Source: Musa acuminata AAA Group
Taxonomy: Eukaryota > Streptophyta > Magnoliopsida > Zingiberales > Musaceae
Reading direction: 5' to 3'
Assembly: GCF_036884655.1 (NCBI RefSeq)
Contig: NC_088330.1
Coordinates: forward strand, 35,712,001 to 35,776,000
DNA length: 64,000 nt
Positions within the stretch are counted from its first letter, which is position 1. Each line of letters begins with the position of its first letter. The translations under genes were made by a program, and so were the position numbers. This document shows, one piece after another, positions 23,953-36,582 of the stretch. The notes below the pieces were generated by a model that ran no database searches, was not told the origin of the DNA, and saw nothing but the letters and a program-made list of their open reading frames with translations.

Positions 23953-26900
23953 GGCTGCATCGCTTCCAGGCTTTGCTTCATTTCTTTTTGCTCACCCAAC
24001 ATGATAGTCTGTTATCCTTTTTTGTGCTGGGTTTCATGCTTTTTCTTCTCCTTCTTTATTTATGTGGAATGGATATGGATATGCTTGTTAACTTTGTTCA
24101 GCTGGTTTTGATGGATTATGGCTTACCTTGAAACAAAGATTGGACAATGTTTATACATATGTGCTTTTATATAATTTGTTTTGCTACATTGTTCATTATG
24201 GTTGTTATCTTGTTGTGTTAGTATTACTGTTATTTTATGCAATGCAATTAATCTGTGATTTGAGATTGGGACTGCAAGTAATCTGTGGTTTTGATCTCTG
24301 AATAATGCAAGTTATGCAGATCCTTTTTGACAGAAGAGTTTCTGCATAGTGTGGTAGGAGACTTAACCAAGAGAATTCATGCCTGGATACATGGGATAGG
24401 ATATGTCCTGAAGTGATGCTTTGTGCTTTTGAGATGGTTTTTGTTGTGGTGATTCTCTGAGAAACTTGTTGCTTATTGTGGTTGGATCTTTGTGTCTTAT
24501 TAGCTTTCTTTAGTTGTTGGTATCTTATGAGTATTATGAACTTGGTTGTGATGTATTGCACATGAGAACTTGATGCCTCTTGATAGTAGCGGTATATATA
24601 ACATAAACTCACATGCTTTTGTTTTCCTTGTCTTGGTATTTATTTGATGTGATCTGGAACAACTATTTAATACACTGAATACTGCAATCTGCACTTGAAA
24701 TGAAGGCTTCTATGGACAGAATAGTTATTGTTTGGCATTATACTTGCATATGATGAATTTAGGCTGTCAGGTTTTATTAAACAGTGTAACAGCTATGACT
24801 CTGCCTTCATGATTGTTACATACAATGGAGGACTCTGTCAACCATCATTTACATCGTAGGTGTCCACTTTTCTTTTTTGTTCAAGTTACTTTTTTCAGCA
24901 AGAAGCATACTTCCGGGGCTGGAACAAAGGGAAAGTATTTAAGTAATAGTGTTGTATTGATTGTTGCATTGTTGAAGATTTCAAAAGATGGTTGTGTTCA
25001 ATGGCTATCAGGTGAGTTCCATGTTACTCTGCTTCACCAGCATGGCATATTCCATTTCTTCAACTAGTTCTGTTGTCCTTTTTCCTGTGACTATTATTTC
25101 AGCATGACATTCTTTTTTTTTGTCAGCTTGTTGCTTCAAACCTTTGACAAGTCACATTAAAAGAATTTATATATGCACTTCTGTTAGTTCTATCGAAATA
25201 TGTTTTATAAGGTTTAGGTTTCTATGATAACCTAGATTCCTGTTACGGCAAGTGGTTAGAATGGAGGATCATATATACACTCTCTGATTTGTTGAGCATA
25301 ATAGGTAGTAGGTATTTTTTCACAGAAGTCATCTGGGTTGGTATGAACAACTTCAATCCTTTGCCCAAATTACTTTGGTAGGATTCTTTTTTTGGGATAT
25401 AGAATTTGTTTGGATTCTTATTCTCATATGTTCTTATGATGCTTTTTAAATGTAGATAATTGGGTACTGCAAGAAATTAATTTCAGTGTGATGGAAGTTA
25501 CATAATCAAGTGTTGCAATATATAGAGCATCATTGTGTTTTAAGGGAGAGAGCAACCATATCTAAATACACTGCTTTTTTTTTTTTTAACCTTTAGTTTT
25601 AATGTTTGTTGCCAGCTGAAAAGGGCAAAAGAAACCTAATAAAATGATACCAGAAGACACGTACTAAAATTTCTGGCTAGACATGATATCTTCTTACTAC
25701 ATGTTTTTTTATTATATACTGTGAATTTAACAGAAATACTTTAGCACATATAGAAGTTTACATAATTCTTTGCTAGAGATTGCTCTGATATTACTTGCTT
25801 CGGTTCTTCAGTTCTTGATTCCTTCCTTAACCTCCGCTTCTAGGTGATCATTCTCTTCTATACTTGTATCAGAGTCTTGTGCACAGATTAATATACACAC
25901 AAGGCATATTCCTTTATATATTGAATTTTTCTGTTTGATTAACATCCTCATCCAAAATGCTAGTGCATTTTTAATGGGCACTCTAAACTCAAATAAATAT
26001 TAGAGATGAGATTTAGACTCCTAGTGTAGAGAAAGAATGCCAAGAAAAGCAACAATTCTTATAAGTTGGAAAACAAACATCCATCAAGCCAATATGCATG
26101 GTGTTATTGTGAAAGAAAAAGCATAAATGATTACTTTGTCATGGAGCAAACGAAGAAGGAACTGTGGTCTGGTTATATCTTGTGGTAATGATGTGTTTGA
26201 ATGCTCTTGATGCCCTTAATCCTAAGTTGAAGCTGGAAATCTTTTGCATCAAGCATAATGTGATACAAAATTGTGTATTCCGTTCCTAATAAGTCTTTCC
26301 ATCAATAGGTTCCCCAAAATTTTGTTGTCAGAGCATCAAACATCATTTTTTTACTAATGTTTTGTGTTATATAACGACCCATCCAAATAATTTTCTCCAT
26401 GTTATTATCTCTTCCAGATCTAAGGTGTGAGGCCACAAGTGAGGTCAGATCTTAGGAATATTTATGTAGTTGGAAGGAGGCTTATTACATCTACTTGGGA
26501 TCAACTGCACCTTCAACTAAGTATATCTTCAAATTTCTTTTTAGCATCATTTCGTACATTATACTCTGACCAAATTGTTGTTTCACATGGCATATAAACA
26601 GCCTGGTGTGCAACAGTGTATCTATCAAGACAAGTTTGTCCTACAAAGATGCTGCGACCAACTTGTTCTATCGGCACACACAAACAATAGTTTGGCGTGC
26701 AACAGATAGGATCAAGGTCACTGTCCCACAAAGACATGCACCTACCATGAGGCCACTTGTACCCTAGGCTTATCCAAAACCAAACCAAAGAAATAGTGGA
26801 TGACGATGTCATTTATATGTCAAAAGCACCTCTATGTATATACAATATGATATGTGTGTCCTCGCTTACATGATACCGCTGTGGAACAAGTTAGTGAACC

Positions 26901-27850
26901 AACATTAGATATTATTCCAAAGGTTCATCTAATTGGTAGCTCATAAGTGCTATCTTGGCTGACATTTCGTATTACTTTATAGAGTTAGAAAATATCTACA
27001 AATGGTTATCTTGATGGTTAATTTGTGGATAGTTTTATCTCTATATAATAATTGTATATGTTTAGATTTATAAAATGATCACAAAACTCAATCAAAATTG
27101 GGTTATCAAGCCTATTATAAACCCTTTGCATGTTGTGCAAAATATGAACAAGCAAAATATGAATAAAATCGAATGATATTGATATATATAAGCATTTCAT
27201 AGAACATATTATTTATACGTTTTGTTTGTGATTAAGTACCCTTATTATCACCTGCAAGTGTCCCTTGCATCATCAATTAGGAGAAAAAAAAGAGGGGCAA
27301 CTATGTGCCCTTGCTATCTACCATGGAGGGTGGTATGGCTAACTCGACGTGGTCAATGATGGTGGCCCTCGTAGGTTATAGATGATGATAGGTCTAAGGA
27401 ATGAAGGGGTAAAATAATTTTTTTACATGATTTAAGGTGTTGTTTTAGTTTTTTTTTTTAATTGGGATGCTTTACATAAAAATTTGAGGGTAAGGGTTTT
27501 TCTTGAAAATTTATCTCATATATATATATATCGCAGGTGGGTCCCCCGTCGGCCTCGCTTTTGCCTCCGACCAGAGGCAGGGACATCGGTGGCTACGAGA
27601 ATTAGCTGGCAGAAAGAAGACGCACTTCGAGCGACCTCCGCACGTGTGTCCCTAGCGTTCAAGTTTAATAGACGAGCCACAGTGTTGTACCCATTAACGC
27701 GGTGCCCGAGTTACCTATCCGTCCTTTGATTGGGTGCTGGCAGGGCATTAGTTGGGACCCACCAATTATAAGGCAAGCGGGCGATCACGGGTTTCGGCAG
27801 AAAGGCGTTGTTAAAGCAAGCGTGGGGAAGCCTTAAAGCGGCCACATGAC
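23953..27850. other. Intergenic DNA between the cold-shock gene and the ACBP gene
   Basis: The 3' UTR of the cold-shock gene lies in the first few hundred bases. Beyond that the sequence is AT-rich with no convincing gene on either strand. The segment about 26330-26830 is more complex and contains the related strings cctggtgtgcaacag and tttggcgtgcaacag about 100 bp apart. It could be a fragment of an LTR or another old repeat, but I cannot assign a family. The segment 27480-27990 is GC-richer and forms the ACBP promoter and leader. Confidence 0.4.
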
Positions 27851-27853
27851 GGG

Positions 27854-27861
27854 CCACGTGG
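27854..27861. promoter_or_regulatory. G-box (CCACGTGG) upstream of the ACBP gene
   Basis: A perfect 8-bp palindrome, CCACGTGG, lies 131 bp before the ATG, inside a gacgggccacgtggg context. This is the ABRE/G-box class bound by bZIP and bHLH factors and common in stress- or ABA-regulated plant genes. The link to ACBP regulation is inferred from position. Confidence 0.5.
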
Positions 27862-27991
27862 GAAAAGAGCACCGTCGGTTCCAAACCTCTATTTCTCTCT
27901 CTTCTTTTGTTTCTATTTCGATTTGAGTTTAATCCGTCGTTGGTAAGTCTGTTTCCCTTTTTGCCGTGGAGTCCAAGCGAAGGCGAGGGCA

Positions 27992-29767
27992 ATGGAGTTC
28001 TTTCTGGAGCTTCTCGTGACTGCTCTCATATCCGTGCTCCTCGCCTTCATCATCTCCAAGATCGCCGCCGCTGCCGCCGCCGATGACGCCGATCTTCCCG
28101 AAGATAAGTCGGAGGTGGTGCCCCTCACCGTGGATGTAGGGCCTCGGCTACAGGAGGCCTCCTACGTCGGTCGTGGGTTCGACTTGGATCCGATCGAGGA
28201 GGAAACGGAGGAGTGGGAGGAGAGAAGTGGAGTTGCTCTTGCTGAATATAATCGCCTGGAGTTGGTGGTCGCTGATGCCGAAGAACAGAGATTGGGTCAA
28301 GAGGTTAGTGGGTTTGTCCTAGAGAAGGAAATCATAGAGGAGGAATCCACTAAAAAGAAAGAGGACGATGAAGCGGAGATCAGGATGATTGTTGATGGCT
28401 TAGTCAAGCAAGAAGAAAGATTCGACAAGGATGAAGCCAATGTAGGAGGAGCAGTGGAGAAAGTTGTGGAATTGGGTGGGGAATACGCAGCAGAAGTGGA
28501 AGATGTGAAGGTTTTGAATGAGGAGAAGGGAACATCATTTCTTGATGGGGAGGATGATTGGGAGGGGATAGAAAGGAGCGAGCTTGAGAAGTTATTCGGA
28601 GAAGCGACTGAGTTTGTTCATATCAAGAAAGGAGGGGATGCAGTGTTGAAACTGAATAATGAGGCGCAGATGCAGTTGTATGGGCTGCAAAAAATTGCCA
28701 CTGAGGGGCCATGCAATGCGCAGCAACCCATGGCCCTGAGAGTTTCTGCTCGCTCCAAATGGTACCATGGGCTGGACTCTTCTGTTTCTTCTTATTAATT
28801 CCTTCACATATTGGCATGATATATATAAGTTATTGATTTATCTATGGAGCATCCCGAAGATCTGTCACATTTTCATGCCTTGATACTGGTGCATGCTATG
28901 GTAACACTTTGGCGAGTAAGAAATAAATGGCTATTTATAACCTAACCTGTATCAATTGGGACATTGTGGGCCTAGTTGCTTGGTCTATTACTCAGCATGT
29001 CAATAAGTTGCGAAAATTCAAAACTAGATGAGGTTATGAAGTGCTAAGTGGTAATCCACCACAGATTTTACATCAACGAAAACTTGTCAAGTGATCATGG
29101 CTTTAGAGGCACAGGAGTTAGCTCCCACTAGGGTGAGCAGCGCCCAACCATTTAGCCAATTTTGTGCAAGTGGCTTTACAAATTCTTCCTAGGATTTTGT
29201 AGCAACAGTTACACATGAGAACTACAAGATGATGCAGTTTACAGTTTGGATATAACTTGATTTCTAGTCAACAGATGTTTGTATCTGATGGAGGACACTG
29301 TCCTATACTGTGCTAGGCATGCTTGGCAGAGGCTGGGGAACATGAATCCGGAGGTTGCTATGGAACAGTATGTATGTCTTCTTACTGAAAATATCCCTGG
29401 ATGGATGGCAGAAAGACACAATGTAAGTTAATGAAAACCTAATCTTTTAATGGACTTGTGGGTTGAGCTAATGCACTCTGGTTCATGAAATACTTGTAGG
29501 AGGAAACCAAAGGTTGTGATGGTAACAGTCCTCTGGCAGCGGAGGCATCTGGAACAGGCCAGCATGATTCAAAGGCATATGTTCACCATAAATCCGAAAC
29601 TGAAAGGTAAGACCCATGATCATTTTTAGTTAGTTGAGTTGAAAATATTTTACAATTTTATGATCTTGCACCACCTCTTCCGTTGAATAAAAGTCATGAC
29701 ATACAGGTTACCAACAGACTCTTCTTCCATTCGAGGTGCCACTCACAATGTAGATACTGGCCCCTAA
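27992..29767 (+). CDS. Class III acyl-CoA-binding protein (ACBP3-like), 4 exons
   Basis: Exons 27992-28761, 29317-29422, 29500-29606 and 29707-29767 join in phase to 347 aa. The N-terminus has a hydrophobic segment (about residues 3-23, LELLVTALISVLLAFIISKI), either a signal peptide or an anchor for the secretory pathway. A long acidic Glu/Lys-rich middle follows (about 60-185). The C-terminal acyl-CoA-binding domain spans about 187-292, with LNNEAQMQLYGLQKIATEGPC, the KW-x-AW core (split by intron 1) and RLGNMNPEVAMEQYV. Class III plant ACBPs differ from the others by this C-terminal domain position. They bind long-chain acyl-CoA and phospholipids and act in lipid turnover and stress, in ER/apoplast or other compartments depending on species. 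The 3' part after the domain is short and polar. The gene appears intact. Confidence 0.94.
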
Positions 29768-32700
29768 CTTTTCAAACAAGGTACATACAGTAGACTTTTA
29801 ATCTTTAGCTGTTGACCTTGCTTATTAGACGTTTCGATATAGCCTGAGTGATAGTTAAATACTCCTTTAGGAACACTTTGGAGATCTGAAAGTTGCCATG
29901 GAGCAACTCTTCTTATATTGCTGGAACCTTTTCAGCGTATTATGCTTCATCTAGACCCATATTTAACCAAAAATTACTTCATGCCTCGCATAGGTATGAA
30001 TTCCATGAAGTATTTAATTTGTCAAAAACATTATAAAGACATACCTTCATTTTAGGAATGAAATGGAAAAGTTGGATGTCTGATCTGCTTTCATGCCAAG
30101 TTACCCATGCTCGGGATATACCATCACAACTGATCAATATCCTTTTGCATGGACATGGGTACATGCCTTTACTAATGTCCTCTCGGAAGTCATGTTTGTA
30201 TTGTCTAGTGTCATGCAGTAAGTGCTTGATAAGTTGTCATGTAGTAACCATATTAACCAAGTATTGTTCTTTTTGGACATCAAAGTTTACTAGATGAATT
30301 ATGAATTTATTATATAAGCATGACATGATATTTATCCTTAGAACTTATAGACTGCAGCAATGATTTCAACAATTCAAAGAAAAGAAAATGCTTGTTTTCT
30401 TCCAAAAAGATGGATCCAAATTTAAAATGTTGTGGGCAACAATTATTTTCTGATAAAAAAGCCATCACCAAAAATCATCAACAAATTGTCCTATCTTTTC
30501 TTTTTTTGTGAATTCTATTACTTCCACCTGAAGATTGGATAAACTCTCATCCATCGAGAAATAAGTTGTGTGGGTATCAGTTATATTTTTTTCCCATCTT
30601 AACTATGTTAGCATGTCTCATACAGGACTAGCGAAAATAGTCCTTCTCAATCTCCTCTCGCCCAGAGTGACATTCTGAAGTTATATCACTAGTAAGCTGG
30701 CTAACACTGCCTTTAAATATCAAATTGCTGTGGAAAGTTGATTCTGAGTACATTTGCTAATCATCCGATGATATATCATTTGCCTAATTGATAATTAATC
30801 TCTCGTTAGTTCTTGTGTGGCATCCCAGATTCCATACCCTGTATATATCGACAGCAAAGGTGTATTAATGGGACTTGTATCAAGCATGCTGAGGCTGCTC
30901 TCCCTTCTTCGACTCGATCGAGAAACAAGATTGGGCATGATTCCAGTTTGTCTAGGAGCTATGTGACTGATAGCGGTCAGGTAATAAGCCATTGTAATGA
31001 GGTGGTTATAGTGGTTTAGTCATCTGTCAGTCTTAATGAAAGCAATGTAGTGAAAACGGTAGTTAATGGCAAACGATTCTTGTTAAGTTTGTCCAAACGC
31101 AGTACCACACAGCTACTGCTTGATACCCTTATTTCCACCTCTCTTTGTTTGGGTCACGGAGGGGCATCAACCTGCAGTGGTAAAATGCAAGTAGGCCGCA
31201 GAGAGGAGAGATGAGGGGTAAATTTAATCACCTTGAAGTACATAGTTGATTCGAATTTCAAACTATGTATATTTTGTTATTCCTTTGCTAATTTTGAAAG
31301 AGGTTTTGACATCCTTTGTTAGTTAGTTATCTTGGTCATAGTTCGTTTTATCGGTCCGTATCGATATACCGATCAACTATTGATATAGTATGTTTTGAGT
31401 TATACCGAATCGTATCGAATGTAGCGATACATGATACATGGGAGCGTATTGATATGTCGATTGTATAATCGATTTCTCATTTGATCAGTACGTATTGAGC
31501 GATACGTTATAGTATGATGAATCTCAATTTGAGTTTTTTTATTTTGATTTTTTTTTATTTTAAGATAATTTATTTTAGCACTTTATGAGGGTGTTATATG
31601 TTTTGTAGTACATAGAAAACTAATTAAGTCATGATGATATTAATCTAACTTATTGGTCTAAGTATGATTCGCCTATCAAAACGGAACCGAGAGGTGAATT
31701 CATTTTTTATTCAACCCTTAAGAACTGGAATCAAACTAGTTGAAAAATAATAATAAATCCATTATGAATCTTCCTATCGCTCAAATCCTTCGATCGTAGT
31801 CATCATCATGATCGCTCATTCATTGTGATTGTTGTTTCTCTTCTTTGTCGGTCGTCGAGCTCTTGCATCTCTCCTGCTCATGCCTCCTCGAGCATAGACC
31901 TTCATGTAGGAGTTTTATTACATCCTCATTGTCGATCATTACCTCCTCGCTCTTGATTTCCTCTTCGTCCACTTTGCTAGTATTTTCGAGGAGCCCAACT
32001 ATAGCTCGTGGGAGTGCTCACCCGAGGAGGAGGCACTCAGAGTAAGTGACCCTCCATAAGTCTAATGTCAAAGAGGGCCTCTATGCTTTGGCTTCAAGCG
32101 TGTCTCTTTAGTCCACATCCCGAAGCTAGATTTGGCATTGCTTGAGCTAAATGTTTGATATTGGCTTGGTGCCTCTAAGGTCACCATGAGGACCACTATT
32201 CCACGACTAACATGGCCTCCTCAACTACATCTTCGCCAACTCTGGCGTTGGCCTCGACCACATCTCCATCGGCTCCAATGCCATTCGAGAGACTCTCTTT
32301 GTAGACATTGCGAGCGATGTCGCTCTCCATTCGAGATCTTAAGGGAATTCTCTCGATTGTTGATCCTTGGAGGGATGGCATCCGTCGAACCACTATGCCA
32401 TGAACTACATCTCGTTGTCAATCAATTGTGAGTCCTCTTAGTAATATCTTCATCGACTTCCCCCTCTAGTCCACATGTCCCATTCATGCTTTCTTCTTGT
32501 ACATGTCCTAGGTGTTGATTGTGCAACCTCGTATCTCATGCATATCTTACCCAAAAGATCTAATTAGGGTTTCGAAACTAGAACCAAAATTAACGATTCC
32601 AGAACTGAAACTAAAATTGAAACTGTCATGGAACCAAAATCATGAGTTTCAAAATTGATTCTGAAATTGCTGGTTAGGTCAAGTCTAAGTGAACGAGCTT

Positions 32701-32871
32701 CATACTTACTAATTAAGACACATCAATGGGATAACATGGATTCGGGATCCTTAATCCAATAGAGTTTAAAATTTTAATAATTAAGATAATCAATTATTAA
32801 CTCCATCATGCATATTCTATATCTTAGTAAAAATTATTAAACAAAAAGATCATCTAAATATTTTGACATAC
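29768..32871. other. Intergenic DNA between ACBP and the chromovirus, with unassigned relics
   Basis: No gene could be assembled here. The first few hundred bases are ACBP 3' UTR and spacer. About 31340-31520 is rich in cgata/tatcg strings (see the repeat entry). About 31800-32500 is less AT-rich and open over short stretches on both strands (a Ser/Leu-rich plus reading, a Glu-rich minus reading), but it has stops and no domain I recognise. It may be a gene fragment or an old element. Confidence 0.35.
31340..31520. repeat. cgata-rich simple-motif block
   Basis: Strings such as tatcgatataccgat, atcgtatcga, tagcgatacatgatac and gagcgatacg recur many times in both orientations over about 180 bp. 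This is a local low-complexity repeat, perhaps the relic of a dispersed element. No units of fixed length can be defined. Confidence 0.5.
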
Positions 32872-33580
32872 TGCCACGGATGATCATTGTGCACTCATAA
32901 CACCTTCCTCAATAGACCGTTCTTGTTTTTGTTTGTTTCTATATATATTTGGTCAACCTTGAAAACTATAAGCAGGAATAGTTTAAAAGGTTGTAAAGTG
33001 ACTACTCATTAGAATGGATAAAATTATCTCAAAATGGTCTAGTTTTCGTGTGTTAGTCATTGCCTATTTTTTGTAGGCTACGATGGGAAGCAAAATATCA
33101 ATCATCTCAGCACCCCATAACTCGCAAGGTGGCACTTGGCTGGATGGGGTTTTGAGGTAGTATTAGGTATTAATTGGATTTACAAGTCCATATGTTACCT
33201 ATAAGAACTTACTAACATGTTCAACATCCAGTGAGTCATTGTTTATACACTTGCGATTATTCATTTGCCTTCTAAAATCCTTATTTACTCTTTCCTCTCT
33301 TTTCTTTCTTACACTTGCGATTATTTATTTGCCTTCTAAAATCCTTATTTACTCTTTCCTCTCTTTTCTTTCTTGCATACCAACTGTTTGTTGAATTATT
33401 GGTAAAGCTATCCTCTTCGCGAGACATTGAGACTTGTTCATCACTCACTTTCAAACTAATTAATTTGTTCTTTTATAAGTCTTTCGGGATCTAAGCGAGG
33501 TTGCAATTAGGCTGATCCTTTGTAGACGAATAATACAAGGGTGTCTCATGACTTAGGCAATTACAACTAAATCCGTGACA
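32872..33580 (+). repeat. 5' LTR of the chromovirus (709 bp)
   Basis: The LTR begins TGCCACGGAT and ends ATCCGTGACA, so the ends form an almost perfect 10-bp inverted repeat with the usual TG...CA. It aligns along its length with 36583-37228. It contains an internal tandem duplication of about 63 bp (33252-33377), which accounts for the length difference from the 3' LTR. Confidence 0.85.
33252..33377 (+). repeat. 63-bp tandem duplication inside the 5' LTR
   Basis: The block from cttgcgattattcatttgcc to tttctttctta is followed at once by a near-identical second copy. The 3' LTR has only one version of it (around 37003-37070). The two copies here differ at only a few positions, so the duplication is later than the LTR divergence. 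Confidence 0.85.
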
Positions 33581-34239
33581 TTATAGTATTATAGCAGGCA
33601 AGCAATGAGAAAACAACAAAAGTTTTATAATCTCACCATGGTGAACTATTATAGCAAATTGAGCATGATGAGGCAAGCCAAACCATTGCCCTAAGTAATC
33701 GTATGTGGGTTCCAAGTATAAACTTGCTCTCAAACTATTGGATCCGCTCAAAAGGAACAAATAAGATGAGCAATAAGTTGGCTACTCTCCATGAGTGGAG
33801 GAAGTACAATCCGAAGCACCAATAGGGAAAAGAAACCATAAGAAGAGTCTTACAGTTACAGAAACCACCTTAACGTTTTTAAAGTGAGTCTAGAGGAACT
33901 CTACTAAGGCCAATAAAAGCTTCTTGTGGTAGAGAACTCACACGAGGAGGTGAAATCTCATATTGACAAGGTCGAGTCCTGAGTAGATCAATTGACGGAA
34001 GACACCTAAGACTCCATACAACACCTATACAAAGTCGTGGTGGAACTCATGTCCATGATTATATTGCTCACAAGGGCTCTTAATGCGAGAGGGAGTAACA
34101 CTTGTATTGCTCCATCACAAAACTTGAGGACACCCAAGTCGCATAGCTTGGTTGCAAAGGAGCTTAAGAATTTTTTATTCGATATGGAACAATACTTCTG
34201 AGATATAATGTTCGATTCTAAAGAAATCAAAGTTTTAAT

Positions 34240-35170
34240 AAAAATCATATATCTGAATGAGGATGCAAAACTTCAGTGGTGAATGTATTGGGAAGAGATC
34301 CAACAAGGTTGGTGTCAAGTGGACACATGGAAGGACTTGAAACGGGAGTTGAGAACTCAGTTCCTACCCAAGAACACAGAGTTCATTGCAAGAAGGAAAT
34401 TGAGATAACTCAACCAAAGTACTTCCATTCAGGACTATGTCAAGTAATTTTCTACACTGATGTTAGACATATAAGACATGTTTGAAAAAGATAAGTTGTT
34501 CAGCTTCCTCGATGGCCTAAACTCGTAAGCACAACAGAAATTGCATTGAAGGAATGTCACCGATGTAGTCGGGGCAATTGCAACTACGAAAAGATTCACC
34601 GACTTTGTTTTCTTGAATGACTTAGGGAAGAAGAAACAATCTTCGAAAAATCACTCATTTAAGTATTCTTGAAGGAATGAGTTTGAAAGTGAGAAAAAAA
34701 AAAGTTCTCATAAAGGGTCAACTTCAAAAGGCAAAGCCCCAAAACCAGACATATGCTTTTTATGCAGAGAACCACATATGAGGGAGTGTCTATAAAAGCA
34801 AGCACTAAATGCATTGACAGTATTAATCCTTCCGCTCAGGTCAGACAATGGCAAGGTCATCACCCTTAGTTCTAGTAGTTTGGAATCTAGCAATGACAAT
34901 AAAGTCGTAAGGGCCTCATATGAAAGCAATGTGTTTGTTGATGTGTTTGTTGAACACATTGCGGGGTCAAGTGGGGGAGAACATGAAGACAAAGCCACAA
35001 AAAGCAAAGAGCAACAAGCTGATGCACGTGGAGATCAAACTAAATGGTCGAATAACCCATGCAATCGTGGACACAAGTGCTACCCACAATTTTATTATCG
35101 ATCGATAAGTAAGGTAACTTCGGCTAAACTTAGAGAAGAACCTAAATCAAATGAAGGCTATGAACTCGAA
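34240..35170 (+). pseudogene. Gag and protease remains of the chromovirus
   Basis: The gag text includes a tryptophan-rich block (WKDLKRELRTQFLPKNTEF, about 34325-34385), then SIQDYVK...FSTLMLDI and EKDKLFSFLDGLN up to about 34530, in the order seen in Galadriel-type gag. A CFLCREPHMRECL zinc-knuckle-like box lies near 34751-34792. Protease text follows: HVEIKLNGRITHAIVDTSATHNFI (about 35022-35097). The active-site Gly of D-T-G-A is replaced by Ser. Frames change several times, so no polyprotein can be made. Confidence 0.75.
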
Positions 35171-35499
35171 GGCTAAGCAGATCTCTAGATTGACAAAAAA
35201 GATCCCTATTAAGATTGGAACGTGGAGTAGAAGCATAAATATGATAGTGGTGCTGTTAGACGGCTTCCAAGTGATCATCGGAATGAAGTTCATGCACATA
35301 ATGAAGTTGGTGCCAATGTCATTCCTGAACTTCTTATGTTTGATGAGAGGTGATGACCCCGATATAGTTTTAGTTTCTAGAGGAGGAACTAAGGACCCAC
35401 AACAAATATCTACTTTACAATTGAAGAAGGTGGTGCGAAAAGGTGAATTAACTTTCGTAGCCATACTAAAATTAGAGCCACTTGATGTAGAGGTCACTA

Positions 35500-35735
35500 A
35501 TGAACCTATTATTGTGACAGATGTTTTGAATAAGTTCACCAACGTTATGCCACTTGAGTTGCCAAAAACTCTACCGCCACATAGAGGTGTGGATCATCAC
35601 GTTGAGTTAGAGTTGGGAGTAAAGCCTCCAGTGAGACCACCATACTGCATGGCCCCTCTAAAGTTAGTAGAGCTCCAATCTTTTTCCAAAAGCATCATTC
35701 AGAGCTCCAGTCCTTTTCTAAAGAAGAAGTAAACA
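35500..35735 (+). pseudogene. Start of reverse transcriptase of the chromovirus, cut off
   Basis: The text LNKFTNVMPLELPKTLPPHRGVDHHVELELGVKPP...PPYCMAPLKL matches the conserved region just before and at the start of Ty3/gypsy RT. A shift then gives PKASFRAPVLF, the P-S-x-A-P-x-x-A-P-V-L-F box. Right after it the sequence jumps to the integrase C-terminus, showing a deletion of the RT core, RNase H and integrase core. Confidence 0.75.
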
Positions 35736-36450
35736 AATTTGAGAAGACGACCACAAGAGTTTAAAGCAAATGACTTGGTATTGGTGAAGCTCCAACCAAC
35801 ATCACTCTAGTTCTTTAGGCATAAAATGCAAAAGAGACTAGTGCACAAGTATGAAGGACCCTTCTCAATTATCAACAAGGTAAGCAATGTCTCATATAAG
35901 TTGCGGCTGTCGCGATGGCAAAAAATTCATAATGTCTTCCATACAAGCAACCTAAAAGCATACCATTCAGATTCACAAGATGTTTCCTAAAGTGTTCGAA
36001 CTCGACTACCCCCAATAAAACCTCCTATGAAAAGCGAGTTGAAACCATTTTAATGGGTTGCAAGATATTGTTCAGGCTTCTCTGGAGAAAGTAGTTAAAA
36101 AGATAAAGAAGTATGCAGATTTGGAAAGACGATCACAAGAGTTTAAAGTCAACGTTTTGGTATCAATGAAGCTCTAACCAACATCACTATAGTTCTTTAG
36201 GCATAAAATGCAAAAGAGACTAGTGCACAAGTATAAAGAAGTCTTTTCAATTATCAGTAGGGTAAGCAATGTCTCATATAAGTTATAGCTGTTAGGATGG
36301 CTAAAAATTCATAATGTCTTCCATCCAAGCAACCTGAAAGCATACCACTCAGATTCGTAAGTTGTTTCCTAAAGTGTTCGAACTCGACTACCCTTACTAA
36401 AATCTCCTATGAAAAGCGTGTTGAAACCATTTTAATGGATCACAAGACAA
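35730..36450 (+). repeat. Tandem duplication (about 382-bp step) of the integrase C-terminal/chromodomain region
   Basis: Copy 1 spans about 35735-36060 and copy 2 about 36117-36450. Both carry the same text in order: a RRPQEFKANDLVLVKL-type start, a HKMQKRLVHKYEGPFSII-type GPF/Y box, KIHNVFHTSNLKAYHSDS, then SYEKRVETILM, the beginning of a chromodomain-like tail. Long shared runs such as ttctttaggcataaaatgca make the duplication certain. Each copy has its own substitutions, so the duplication is not recent. Confidence 0.85.
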
Positions 36451-36582
36451 AGTTACTCAATTGATGAAGTGACGAAAGCTTCCCTAAACAAAAGCTAGTT
36501 GGGAGATTGAAGATACCTTGTGACACAAAGAAGCAGTCATCAAAGCCTACCGACAAGCGTCGACGATTTAAGTTGGGAAGAA

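Noticed and set aside
26510..26815. 99-aa minus-strand ORF
   Set aside because: No family is recognised, and the segment contains short internal repeats, so it is more likely part of an old repeat than a gene.
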